Shown here piece after piece: positions 23,221-31,399 of a stretch of 49,982 nucleotides of DNA (positions are counted from its first letter, which is position 1; each line of letters opens with the position of its first letter). A program made the translations under genes and the position numbers. This DNA comes from Chitinophagaceae bacterium UBA2793 (lineage in GTDB: Bacteria > Bacteroidota > Bacteroidia > Chitinophagales > Chitinophagaceae). The stretch lies in NCBI GenBank assembly GCA_002352045.1, contig DEHT01000108.1:1-49982 (forward strand). The letters are read 5' to 3'. The notes under the pieces are model-generated. The model searched no databases and was not told the DNA's origin. It worked only from the letters and a program-made list of their open reading frames with translations.

Positions 23221-24672
23221 TTAAATATTTATAGGTGAATGATTGCTTTTTGTTTGCTTGAATTTTAAAAAACTGTTTATCTGTTTAAATAACCTGTTAT
23301 AAAATTCTTTATTAAATAATTGTGAATCTCTCATGGCTTTATAGGTTAAAAACATTCCTATAGGAGCTAAAATAAGTATGGCCAGCCACATTCCCCAAAC
23401 CGGGCTCATGATATCTTCTTTTACAAATTTTTCTCCAAACATGTTTAGTAAGTGGAAAATGAGGAAGAAAATAATGGCTACAACCAATGGCATGCCTAAT
23501 CCTCCTTTACGAATGATAGAACCCAGTGGCGCACCAATGAAGAATAAAACCAGGCATGCAAGCGAAAAAGAAAACTTACGATGCCATTCCATTCTATGGC
23601 CCCGGAGGCTCTTTAATCTTTCTTTCTCTTCTATTTCATAAAACTCTAGTGTACTTTTTAGTTGTGTAGCAGTGGATATTGATTTGTCTTTAACGGTGGT
23701 TTTTAATGAATCGGGTATGATAGCTGATTTGTCTTTAATAATACTCTTGGCCTGTTTCCAAACAGAGTCGGGTATTTCGGCAAAGTGTACGTAATAATTC
23801 AGGCTTGTTGTTAATCTTATTTCTGCACTGTCCGAAAATCTTTTTATTGAATCAATATTAGAAGAAAGTTGCCTGGAACTTAACATTTTTTGATTGGATT
23901 TAAACATGTTTTCGTCGGCAGTTTGCAAAGCAAGCGCACTCATGTCGAACATTTTTTTAAACTCTTTGAATTGGATTCTAATAAACTCCGTTGAACTGTC
24001 ATCAATATTTCCTCTCTCCTGGTATCGGAAGCCGTTGTTTAAATTAAATTCTAAAAATTGCTGATCGGTAGAAGGAACCATGGTGCCTTTATCGGCAACA
24101 ATGGTATTGTCCTGCAAGTTGTTTGTTTGTTCATATATTAATACATTCCCAATTCCCTTACCATCTTTTTCTTTATGCCCTACTTTAATTGCATAATTGG
24201 GAATGTACGTAAAAAACACTCCTTCTTTTAAATCAAAAGCCGGCTTTTTAAATCTAATTTCACTATATAATTTTGCAAACTTTAAATTGGCATAAGGTAT
24301 TACATTGTTTGCAAAAACAAAAGTAATTACACAAAGCAAAATGGTAACCCACATTAGCGGCCGCATAAATCTTAAGAGTGAAATGCCGGATGATTTAATG
24401 GCTACCAATTCAAAACTTTCTCCCAGGTTTCCAAACGTCATAATAGATGAAATGAGGATGGCAATAGGCATTGCTAATACAAGCAGGGTGGCACTGGCAT
24501 ACCATAGAAACTGGCAGATGGTTAAAAAATCGAGACCTTTGCCTACCAGGTCGTCAATATACTTCCATAAATTTTGCATTAGCAAAATAAATAGCGTAAT
24601 AAAAAAGGTAGCAATAAAAGGGCCCAAAAAGGCTTTTAATATAAGTTTGTCTAATTTTTTTATCATGGACAT
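23221..24672 (-). CDS. LptF/LptG family lipopolysaccharide export permease
   Basis: This 483-residue inner-membrane protein belongs to the YjgP/YjgQ family. In the Lpt system these permeases pull lipopolysaccharide from the membrane with the LptB ATPase. Three N-terminal helices (about 10-35, 55-78, 100-120) begin with 'KLDKLILKAFLGPFIATFFITLF'. They are followed by a large periplasmic domain (about 130-370) and three C-terminal helices (about 383-470, 'FSFSLACLVLFFIGAPLGSIIRKGGLG'), the family layout. LptF or LptG cannot be decided. The second Met (24666) is an equally good start. The gene is divergent from 24710-25315 with only 37 bases between them. Confidence 0.9.
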   Translation of the reverse strand: MSMIKKLDKLILKAFLGPFIATFFITLFILLMQNLWKYIDDLVGKGLDFLTICQFLWYASATLLVLAMPIAILISSIMTFGNLGESFELVAIKSSGISLLRFMRPLMWVTILLCVITFVFANNVIPYANLKFAKLYSEIRFKKPAFDLKEGVFFTYIPNYAIKVGHKEKDGKGIGNVLIYEQTNNLQDNTIVADKGTMVPSTDQQFLEFNLNNGFRYQERGNIDDSSTEFIRIQFKEFKKMFDMSALALQTADENMFKSNQKMLSSRQLSSNIDSIKRFSDSAEIRLTTSLNYYVHFAEIPDSVWKQAKSIIKDKSAIIPDSLKTTVKDKSISTATQLKSTLEFYEIEEKERLKSLRGHRMEWHRKFSFSLACLVLFFIGAPLGSIIRKGGLGMPLVVAIIFFLIFHLLNMFGEKFVKEDIMSPVWGMWLAILILAPIGMFLTYKAMRDSQLFNKEFYNRLFKQINSFLKFKQTKSNHSPINI

Positions 24673-24709
24673 TTGAGGCCGTCATTTCAAAATAAATATA
24701 AAAACAACT

Positions 24710-25315
24710 ATGGCCGATAGTACAAAAATAGAACTTTCTAACCTGGAACTGGAATTGATGAAAAATAGCCTTTGGATTTTAACTAAACATAGTGTGATAG
24801 ATAAGATTGCTCTATTGTTTTCGGAACAAGTTCCATACATAAACCAACACTTTTTATCGGTTGCCAGTAAGTTTGAAGAAATTAATACATCAAGGCCCAA
24901 GATTACTAAAGGTGAGCGGTATCAAAACTTACCATATATAATACTTGATTACCCGGCTGTATTTTCAAAGCAGGATATTTTTGCACTTAGAACTATGGTT
25001 TTATGGGGTAGCTTTCTTAGTGTTTCGCTTCATTTATCTGGTAAGTACAAAGTTTTTTTTCAAGAAAACATTTATAGAAAATTACAAGCATCATCGGATA
25101 ATATTTTTTTGGCAATAGGTGAAAATCAATGGCAGCACCATATTACGCCTGAATCCTTTTTGCAAATAAGCAATACTAATAATTCTTTAATAGATGAATA
25201 CATCAAAAATCACCCTTACACCAAAATTACAATCATGTTTAAATTGGAAGAAGCAAAACTGATGGATAAAAATATAAAAAAAGCCTGCAGTTATTTGGCA
25301 GGCGTCTTAAATTAA
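24710..25315 (+). CDS. Hypothetical protein, unknown function
   Basis: I do not recognise this 201-residue protein. It has no signal peptide, and the hydrophobic stretch at about 105-117 ('TMVLWGSFLSVSLHLSG') is short and amphipathic. It is a soluble mixed alpha/beta sequence with a charged lysine-rich C-terminus. Its codon use looks like its neighbours. It lies divergent from the LptF/LptG-like gene and its stop codon directly abuts the stop of the convergent START-like gene. Confidence 0.7.
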   Translation: MADSTKIELSNLELELMKNSLWILTKHSVIDKIALLFSEQVPYINQHFLSVASKFEEINTSRPKITKGERYQNLPYIILDYPAVFSKQDIFALRTMVLWGSFLSVSLHLSGKYKVFFQENIYRKLQASSDNIFLAIGENQWQHHITPESFLQISNTNNSLIDEYIKNHPYTKITIMFKLEEAKLMDKNIKKACSYLAGVLN

Positions 25316-25696
25316 TTAATTACCAATTCGGTGAAAGAGATCTTTTACCTGGTATTCCCACAATTGACTTTGATCTTTAATGTCTTTTTTTTCAGCAAAA
25401 TCTTTTATGATAAGAATTGTTTGATTGGTTACTTCCGATTTCTCAATTGCAAACTCAAAATATTCTCCTTTGGGAGCGTAGTCCCAATGAAAGCGAATAA
25501 ATTTATCGTCTTCCATTTCTAATACATTGGCTTTCTCTTCGGTTCCATTCCAGCCAAATGTAAATACACCGTCTCTTTCATCAACTTTATCGGCAAACCA
25601 TTCCTGTAAACCTGCTGGAGTACTTAAAAATTCATACAATATGCCGGGAGAGCATCTCACTGGATATTCTAGGGTATATAATTGTTTTTTGCTCAT
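25316..25696 (-). CDS. START-like domain protein
   Basis: This 126-residue cytoplasmic protein has the SRPBCC/START-like helix-grip fold pattern: 'YPVRCSPGILYEFLSTPAGLQEWFADKVDERDGVFTFGWNGTEEKANVLE', then 'IRFHWDYAPKGEYFEFAIEKSE', then a C-terminal amphipathic helix. It resembles the Bacteroidota-specific START-like family related to AHSA1, which binds hydrophobic ligands or chaperones; no ligand is known for this family as far as I can recall. It is convergent with the gene at 24710 with no gap between stop codons. Confidence 0.8.
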   Translation of the reverse strand: MSKKQLYTLEYPVRCSPGILYEFLSTPAGLQEWFADKVDERDGVFTFGWNGTEEKANVLEMEDDKFIRFHWDYAPKGEYFEFAIEKSEVTNQTILIIKDFAEKKDIKDQSQLWEYQVKDLFHRIGN

Positions 25697-25951
25697 TCTA
25701 TTTTTTTAATTAAAGCGTAGTTGGATGCAATTATAGAAAAATTATTTATCTGACAAAATTTTTGAAGCATTATTTTAAAAGCATACTAAATATTAAATAT
25801 GTGGTAAAAAAACAGGATGATGTTACTTATTATTTTTTTTTGCCACGTAATAAAAAAAGAATTAAATTACGTAACTATTTCTACCCCATTAAAATCTGTG
25901 CCGAAAGGTAGTTGCTGGATTTAATTAACTCTTAAATGCCTCCTTATGAGT

Positions 25952-26821
25952 ATGCGTCAACTGAAAATTTCCAAATCGATTACTAATAGGGAAAGCCCTA
26001 GTTTGGAAAAATATTTACAAGAAATTGGTAAGGTAGAATTGATAAACCCTGATGAAGAGGTACGTCTTGCAATTTTGATAAAAAAAGGAGATCAAACAGC
26101 CTTGGATAAACTCACAAAAGCCAATTTGCGTTTTGTAGTGTCAGTAGCCAAGCAATATCAAAATCAAGGGCTCACTTTAAGTGATTTAATTAATGAAGGA
26201 AATGTGGGCCTCATAAAAGCTGCTCAGCGATTTGATGAAACACGGGGATTTAAATTTATTTCTTATGCAGTTTGGTGGATAAGGCAAAGCATACTACAGG
26301 CTTTGGCAGAGCAGGCAAGAATAGTAAGGTTGCCTTTAAATAAAGTGGGGCTTACAAACAAAATAAGCAAGGCTTTCTCATTGTTGGAACAGGAATATGA
26401 GCGTGAGCCTACACCCGAAGAACTATCGAAAATACTGGATATTGATGAAGAAGAAATTGCTGCCTCACTCAATATTGCAAGCAGGCATGTAAGTATGGAT
26501 CAGCCTTTGGCGGATGGTGAAGACAGCACATTGATTGATGTATTGGTGAATAAAAATGCCTCTGCTACAGACAATGATCTTGCAGTTACCGCTTCTCTCA
26601 ATACAGAAATTGAGCGTTCCTTAAGTACACTCACTGAAAGGCAAAAGGATGTGGTACGTTATTTTTTTGGAATTGGCATTGATCATCCATTAAGTCTTGA
26701 GGATATAGGTGAACGTTTTTCCTTAACCAGGGAAAGAGTAAGGCAAATAAAAGATAAAGCCATTACTAAACTTAGAACCGCTTCACGCTGTAAATTATTA
26801 AAAGGCTACCTGGGTGTTTAA
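25952..26821 (+). CDS. rpoD: Primary RNA polymerase sigma factor
   Basis: This is the Bacteroidota-type housekeeping sigma-70. It directs RNA polymerase to TAnnTTTG promoters such as those in this window. The 289-residue protein lacks region 1.1 and the long non-conserved insert, typical of the phylum. Region 1.2 ('SLEKYLQEIGKVELINPDEEV'), region 2 ('LIKAAQRFDETRGFKFISYAVWWIRQSI'), region 3 ('EREPTPEELSKIL') and region 4 ('LTERQKDVVRYFFGIGIDHPLSLEDIGERFSLTRERVRQIKDKAI') are all present. I chose the ATG at 25952, giving MRQLKI, over the ATG at 25946. The gene ends in a strong terminator. Confidence 0.95.
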   Translation: MRQLKISKSITNRESPSLEKYLQEIGKVELINPDEEVRLAILIKKGDQTALDKLTKANLRFVVSVAKQYQNQGLTLSDLINEGNVGLIKAAQRFDETRGFKFISYAVWWIRQSILQALAEQARIVRLPLNKVGLTNKISKAFSLLEQEYEREPTPEELSKILDIDEEEIAASLNIASRHVSMDQPLADGEDSTLIDVLVNKNASATDNDLAVTASLNTEIERSLSTLTERQKDVVRYFFGIGIDHPLSLEDIGERFSLTRERVRQIKDKAITKLRTASRCKLLKGYLGV

Positions 26822-26857
26822 GTAAATTTTTCGATTTGTTCTAAACAAAATATGATA

Positions 26858-26887
26858 AGCCCTCCTTTGTTGAGGGCTCTTTTTTTA
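26858..26887 (+). terminator. Terminator of rpoD
   Basis: AGCCCTC (26858-26864) pairs with GAGGGCT (26872-26878) across a 7-base loop, followed by a T run. Confidence 0.88.
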
Positions 26888-26926
26888 TTCTGCCATCAAA
26901 ACTATTTTTCAGTACATAACCTATTT

Positions 26927-26962
26927 TAAAAAAAAGAATGGCTCCACAAAAGCGGAGCCATT
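26927..26962 (-). terminator. Terminator of the minus-strand secreted-protein unit
   Basis: AATGGCTCC (26937-26945) pairs with GGAGCCATT (26954-26962). On the minus strand it is followed by C and an eight-base T run. Confidence 0.88.
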
Positions 26963-26992
26963 TCTATTTTGTATGAAGAAGAAACTCTTAAA

Positions 26993-28189
26993 TTATCGAA
27001 CCACAGTAAACTTCTTGTTTAACTGAATTGCAGGGTCTGTACTCTTTATGATATAATCACCCGAACTTAAACCAACAAGGTTAATTCGGAAATTATTGGT
27101 GCCATTTTGTACATTGGCATCGGTACGTTTAACCAATTTACCGGTAATATCAAATACCAACAATTGAGTTCTAACTGCTTTGTCTGATTTAACAACTACA
27201 TTCAATACATCTTTAGCCGGTACAGGATAAAGCAGCGTAGTAACATTTTTCACTTCGCAGTTGGCTCTTACCACATCGGTATAAGTAGTTCGACCATCTT
27301 TATCAACTTGTTTAATACGATACAATGCATTACCTGCCTCTAAGTCAATTTGGTTGTAATCTCTACGGTCGCTGCTATAGCCTGCAGCCGGAGTACGTCC
27401 AATTGTTTTCCAAATTGAGCCATTTTCACTTCTTTGTACTTCAAAATAATCGCTGTTAGATTCCTGTGCAGTAGCCCATTTAACCAAAGCTCCATTTGGA
27501 GAACAAGTTGCATCAAAAGAAGCGAAGGAAACGGGTGCTGCACCACCTAAAGGTAAAGGTGTGTTGTATGTAAGTGAATTTGCAATGTATTCATTAGCTA
27601 ATACATCGGAAATTGCATAAGTAGTAAACTCTCCTGGAGACCCACCTGCACCTGAATTAATTACAACATAACCACCTTGAGGAATACTATTACTCAAGGT
27701 CCATAATGTTACCGTGAACATATCCATCCAAGCGGTTGTCAAAACAACTCCATTTCCACTTACAGCGTCCATTGTTCCAACTGCTCTTCTGTCAAAATTT
27801 TGTCCGCCAGCAGTTTGATTATAAATTCCACACTGATTCACTACTGTATATGCATACCCACCAGCTGTGAATGCAGCTGAAACAGGTACATTCGCCGGGG
27901 CACTCACAATTGCACATCCAGGAGTAGTTGGAATCATCGCAAACGCAGACTGGAAACTCCAGCCTACGGATATTCCAGTTACATCAGGAATATTTGCGCC
28001 TGTACTCCGAACCTGAAGTGTAAAAGTAGCCGATCCTAAAGCAGGTCCAGCCCCGTCTGGGTCTGTAGAACTAAATGTAGGATTAACTAATCTCCATTCA
28101 CATATTTGTGCTATAGTTGAGGCTGATACTCCAAAAAAAAGTAAAAAAATAATTACTATTTTTTTATGAGTTGTATAATTTGTATTCAT
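26993..28189 (-). CDS. Secreted protein with T9SS type A sorting domain
   Basis: This 398-residue protein has a signal peptide ('HKKIVIIFLLFFGVSASTIAQ', cut at about 28). A beta-rich N-terminal domain of about 29-220 ('CEWRLVNPTFSSTDPDGAGPALGSATFTLQVRS') carries several cysteines and is unassigned. A fibronectin III-like segment follows at about 225-310 ('VSFASFDATCSPNGALVKWATAQESNSDYFEVQRSENG'), and the sorting domain is at about 317-398 ('YPVPAKDVLNVVV ... SSGDYIIKS'). It begins 44 bases after the 543-residue protein on the same strand, so the two are probably co-transcribed. The unit ends in a strong terminator. The biological role is unknown. Confidence 0.82.
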   Translation of the reverse strand: MNTNYTTHKKIVIIFLLFFGVSASTIAQICEWRLVNPTFSSTDPDGAGPALGSATFTLQVRSTGANIPDVTGISVGWSFQSAFAMIPTTPGCAIVSAPANVPVSAAFTAGGYAYTVVNQCGIYNQTAGGQNFDRRAVGTMDAVSGNGVVLTTAWMDMFTVTLWTLSNSIPQGGYVVINSGAGGSPGEFTTYAISDVLANEYIANSLTYNTPLPLGGAAPVSFASFDATCSPNGALVKWATAQESNSDYFEVQRSENGSIWKTIGRTPAAGYSSDRRDYNQIDLEAGNALYRIKQVDKDGRTTYTDVVRANCEVKNVTTLLYPVPAKDVLNVVVKSDKAVRTQLLVFDITGKLVKRTDANVQNGTNNFRINLVGLSSGDYIIKSTDPAIQLNKKFTVVR

Positions 28190-28233
28190 AAGTTGATAAC
28201 TTCTTTTAGAATTTTGTAAAATAGATTTTAGTT

Positions 28234-29865
28234 TTAGTTTTCTACAATTGGGTCAGGAATATTGGTGGTTACTTTTATGTTTGGATTATTTAAATCTACT
28301 CTTGACCTTGCATTAGTGCCACTACCTGTGCCAGAAAGAGATATCGTAGATTTTGTAAGGTTTACATCAGTTACGTTTATACTATTGCTCATATTCACAT
28401 CAGTGAATTGATATCCATTTAATGAAGCAGCTATTGCAGACTTGATTGCATTGGCATCAGTTACGTTTACTGCTCCATTTTTATTTGCATCACCAGCCCA
28501 TAAACCATATTCAACACCGCCGGATAATAATACAACAGGGTCTGATGGTGAACCTGCAGGTTTATAAGAATTTGCCAATACCGTAAAATCATTGGTAAAG
28601 TTTCCGGTGGCATTTGATGCAATTGCATTACTTAGAACACCCAGATGGTTTCTGTGACGTACAGTAATAAAGGCAGTTCCTTGTTTTGCAATCGGTACTT
28701 TTATTGGGGTGACACCATCTAACCCTACAACTGTGCCATTGTTTAACAAAAATCCTGCTTGTCTGCCGGTAATGGTTGCACTCAATGCATCTGCAGGTAA
28801 ACCAGAGGCGGGTTTTCTATGTTCTATCAAAACCCAGTCCACCACGTTTGTAGGAATAGCTCCTACATTTTCGGTGCCGGCATAGTTAAATGGAGTTGTA
28901 TTATAAGGTTGAGCTAAAGGAAGGATACCACTAATATTAGTATTCATTGCTGCTCCTGTCCAAGGTCCTCTCAAATTGGCTGTTACATTCATTGTATAAT
29001 TTGGATCGGCCAGTTTCCATTCTTGCGCCAGATCTGCTGCGGCTACCCCGGTTGTAGCTACCCAATCGTTGGCTGCATCTCTTGTTACAGGAGTAAGGCG
29101 TGCATTCCATTCGGCTGTAACCAATCTCCAGGGTACAAGGTTAGCTTCGGTATTCGTATTAAGTTCACCGGCCATATAGGGATAGCGAACATCAGCAGTA
29201 AATCCCGAGCCTCCTGTATTTGCAAAGCCATAAACCCTTTTTACTTCCCTTTCGGCTTGGGTAGGATCGCCATTTGGAATCATATTTACAGTAAAATCAG
29301 ATGGAGTGGTACCGCCAGTAGTGGTTACCTGCATATTGGGTTGGTTAAAAACTCTTGCTACACCTGCGGTCCAACCTGTTCTTCTAACCCGGCCTACAAC
29401 TTCTTTACCAGCGGCAAAAGTATATGGAGTGGTTGCAGGAGAAATTAAAGCAACAGAAGGTGTACCAATAGGATTGGTAGTTAAACCTCCTTGAGTAAAT
29501 GTAAAACCATTAGTAACCGTTGTGGATGCAGTTAATGTTACATCGTCCGTAGCTGCCGTCTTATTAATAGTAAGATTTGCAATAGATGAACTTCCAGGAC
29601 TAAGGTTTACATCACCTGCACCATACATTTCGAGTATTCCGGCAGAACCTACACCGGTATATGTGCCTGTGTTAGTGTAATTGCCTTGCACTCTAAGGCT
29701 TCCATCGTTATTTAAAGTGCCTGCATTTTGAACATCGCCTTGAACGGTTACCTGCGAACCTGTTTGCATAAAAAAGGTTGCGCCACTTTGAACTGTAAGC
29801 TGAGCTTGTGACTGAAAGCCTACCAGACCAAAAACCGCAAGGGCTGTTGTAATTTTGGGTAGCAT
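28234..29865 (-). CDS. Secreted protein with a C-terminal dockerin-like calcium-binding pair
   Basis: This 543-residue protein has a signal peptide ('KITTALAVFGLVGFQSQAQ'). An N-terminal beta-solenoid-like stretch ('VQSGATFFMQTGSQVTVQGDVQNAGTLNNDGSLRVQGNYTNTG', about 23-75) and a long unassigned middle follow. Residues 456-511 hold two 12-residue loops, D-A-N-K-N-G-A-V-N-V-T-D and D-V-N-M-S-N-S-I-N-V-T-D, each followed by a helix. This is the layout of a type I dockerin. No T9SS sorting domain is visible at the end ('NIPDPIVEN'). It is the upstream gene of a two-gene unit with the cargo at 26993. Whether the dockerin-like tail binds a partner is unknown. Confidence 0.8.
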   Translation of the reverse strand: MLPKITTALAVFGLVGFQSQAQLTVQSGATFFMQTGSQVTVQGDVQNAGTLNNDGSLRVQGNYTNTGTYTGVGSAGILEMYGAGDVNLSPGSSSIANLTINKTAATDDVTLTASTTVTNGFTFTQGGLTTNPIGTPSVALISPATTPYTFAAGKEVVGRVRRTGWTAGVARVFNQPNMQVTTTGGTTPSDFTVNMIPNGDPTQAEREVKRVYGFANTGGSGFTADVRYPYMAGELNTNTEANLVPWRLVTAEWNARLTPVTRDAANDWVATTGVAAADLAQEWKLADPNYTMNVTANLRGPWTGAAMNTNISGILPLAQPYNTTPFNYAGTENVGAIPTNVVDWVLIEHRKPASGLPADALSATITGRQAGFLLNNGTVVGLDGVTPIKVPIAKQGTAFITVRHRNHLGVLSNAIASNATGNFTNDFTVLANSYKPAGSPSDPVVLLSGGVEYGLWAGDANKNGAVNVTDANAIKSAIAASLNGYQFTDVNMSNSINVTDVNLTKSTISLSGTGSGTNARSRVDLNNPNIKVTTNIPDPIVEN

Positions 29866-30118
29866 ATTAATTTGGTTTTAACTGTAAGTAAAGATATATA
29901 ATTGCTTTACGTTGGAAAGAACTGATTTCGCAGAATGTTGTTTTTAATTAGTATTCGGCATCCGTCGAAATAATGCTTTCTGTTTCAAGATATAAAAATA
30001 TGCGTTTTCAATTCGAATTTAATACCACATTCGGGTTATTTTTTTGGGCTAATTAATAGAAATAATTTTCTGGTAGCCTTTTTTTAACCGAAATTCGCAC
30101 AACAAAAAATACATTCTG

Positions 30119-31345
30119 ATGGCTTTAGACATAAAAGTGCCCACGGTGGGCGAAAGTATTAGTGAAGTTACTTTAGTGAAATGGATGAAAGGAAATGGTG
30201 AATGGGTAAATAGAGATGAAGTAATTGCAGAACTGGAAAGCGAAAAAGCAACTTTTGAAATTAATGCAGAACAGGCCGGGATTATTCAACAAATAGCTAA
30301 AGAAGGTGATACCCTTGCTATAGGAGATGTAGTAGCCTCAATTGATACAGAAGCTGCAAAACCCGAAGCAGCAGTTGCAACCATTGTTGAAAAAGCCAAA
30401 GCTGAAACCACTCAGTTGAATGAACCCGTTATTGCGTCGAAACCCGCCATGGTTTCTTCCGAAATAAAGGCCTCGCCAGTAGCAGCAGCCATTATTGCCG
30501 ATAAAAAAATAGATAGTAAAGCAATTACCGCATCCGGAAGTAATGGAAAAATTTTAAAACAAGATGTTTTAGAAGCATTAACCAATCCTGGTCGTAAACC
30601 TGGCATCAAAGCTTTCAACCGTGAAGACAGGCCCGAAAAAATGAGTAACCTTCGAAAAACCATTAGCCGCAGATTGGTAGAAGCAAAAAATACTACCGCA
30701 ATGCTCACCACTTTTAATGAAGTGGATATGGGGCCGGTTATGGACGTTCGAAAAAAATACAAAGACAAGTTTAAAGAGGTGCACGGAGTAAACCTTGGCT
30801 TTATGAGTTTCTTCACAAAGGCTTGTTGCTATGCCTTGCAGGAGTTTCCCGCTGTGAATGCTTATATAGATGGAGAAAATATTGTTTATCATGATTACTG
30901 TGATATTTCGATTGCAGTAAGCGCTCCAAAAGGTTTGGTAGTACCGGTAATACGAAATGCCGAAAGCCTAAGCATGGCTGGCGTGGAAGCAGCCGTGGTT
31001 GATTTGGCTACCAAAGCAAAAAATAACAAACTTACTATTGAAGAAATGACCGGCGGAACCTTCACTATAACCAATGGTGGAATTTTTGGAAGTATGATGA
31101 GTACTCCTATTATTAATATTCCACAAAGCGCTATTTTAGGAATGCACAATATTGTAGAAAGGCCAATGGCAGTAAGCGGGCAGGTAGTAATAAAACCTAT
31201 GATGTATGTGGCTTTAAGCTACGATCATAGAATTATTGACGGTAGAGAAAGTGTAGGATTTTTAGTGAGAGTGAAACAATTGCTCGAAAACCCGGCACTA
31301 TTGCTTTTTGGTAAAGATCCGGTAGATAGTTTATTGGAATTGTAG
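30119..31345 (+). CDS. sucB: Dihydrolipoyllysine succinyltransferase (E2 of 2-oxoglutarate dehydrogenase)
   Basis: SucB/OdhB transfers succinyl from lipoyl-lysine to CoA in the 2-oxoglutarate dehydrogenase complex. The 408-residue protein has an N-terminal lipoyl domain with the modified Lys43 ('ELESEKATFEI') and a linker rich in alanine. A peripheral-subunit-binding motif lies at about 120-165 ('SPVAAAIIADKKIDSKAITASGSNGKILKQDVLEAL'). The catalytic domain has His370 and Asp374 in 'SYDHRIIDGRE'. It is flanked by minus-strand genes and has its own terminator, so it is transcribed alone. sucA, usually adjacent, is not in the window. Confidence 0.94.
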   Translation: MALDIKVPTVGESISEVTLVKWMKGNGEWVNRDEVIAELESEKATFEINAEQAGIIQQIAKEGDTLAIGDVVASIDTEAAKPEAAVATIVEKAKAETTQLNEPVIASKPAMVSSEIKASPVAAAIIADKKIDSKAITASGSNGKILKQDVLEALTNPGRKPGIKAFNREDRPEKMSNLRKTISRRLVEAKNTTAMLTTFNEVDMGPVMDVRKKYKDKFKEVHGVNLGFMSFFTKACCYALQEFPAVNAYIDGENIVYHDYCDISIAVSAPKGLVVPVIRNAESLSMAGVEAAVVDLATKAKNNKLTIEEMTGGTFTITNGGIFGSMMSTPIINIPQSAILGMHNIVERPMAVSGQVVIKPMMYVALSYDHRIIDGRESVGFLVRVKQLLENPALLLFGKDPVDSLLEL

Positions 31346-31371
31346 TGCTTATTAAAATATATTTTATTGTT

Positions 31372-31399
31372 ATCCTGCATTTTCTTGCAGGATTTTTTT
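31372..31399 (+). terminator. Terminator of sucB
   Basis: ATCCTGCA (31372-31379) pairs with TGCAGGAT (31386-31393) across TTTTCT, followed by a T run to 31399. The run overlaps the stop codon of the convergent gene. Confidence 0.88.

Noticed and set aside
29023..29448. 141-codon plus-strand frame opposite the 543-residue secreted protein
   Set aside because: It is Cys/Gly-rich from antisense reading of Thr/Ala/Pro codons, with no start context and no family match.
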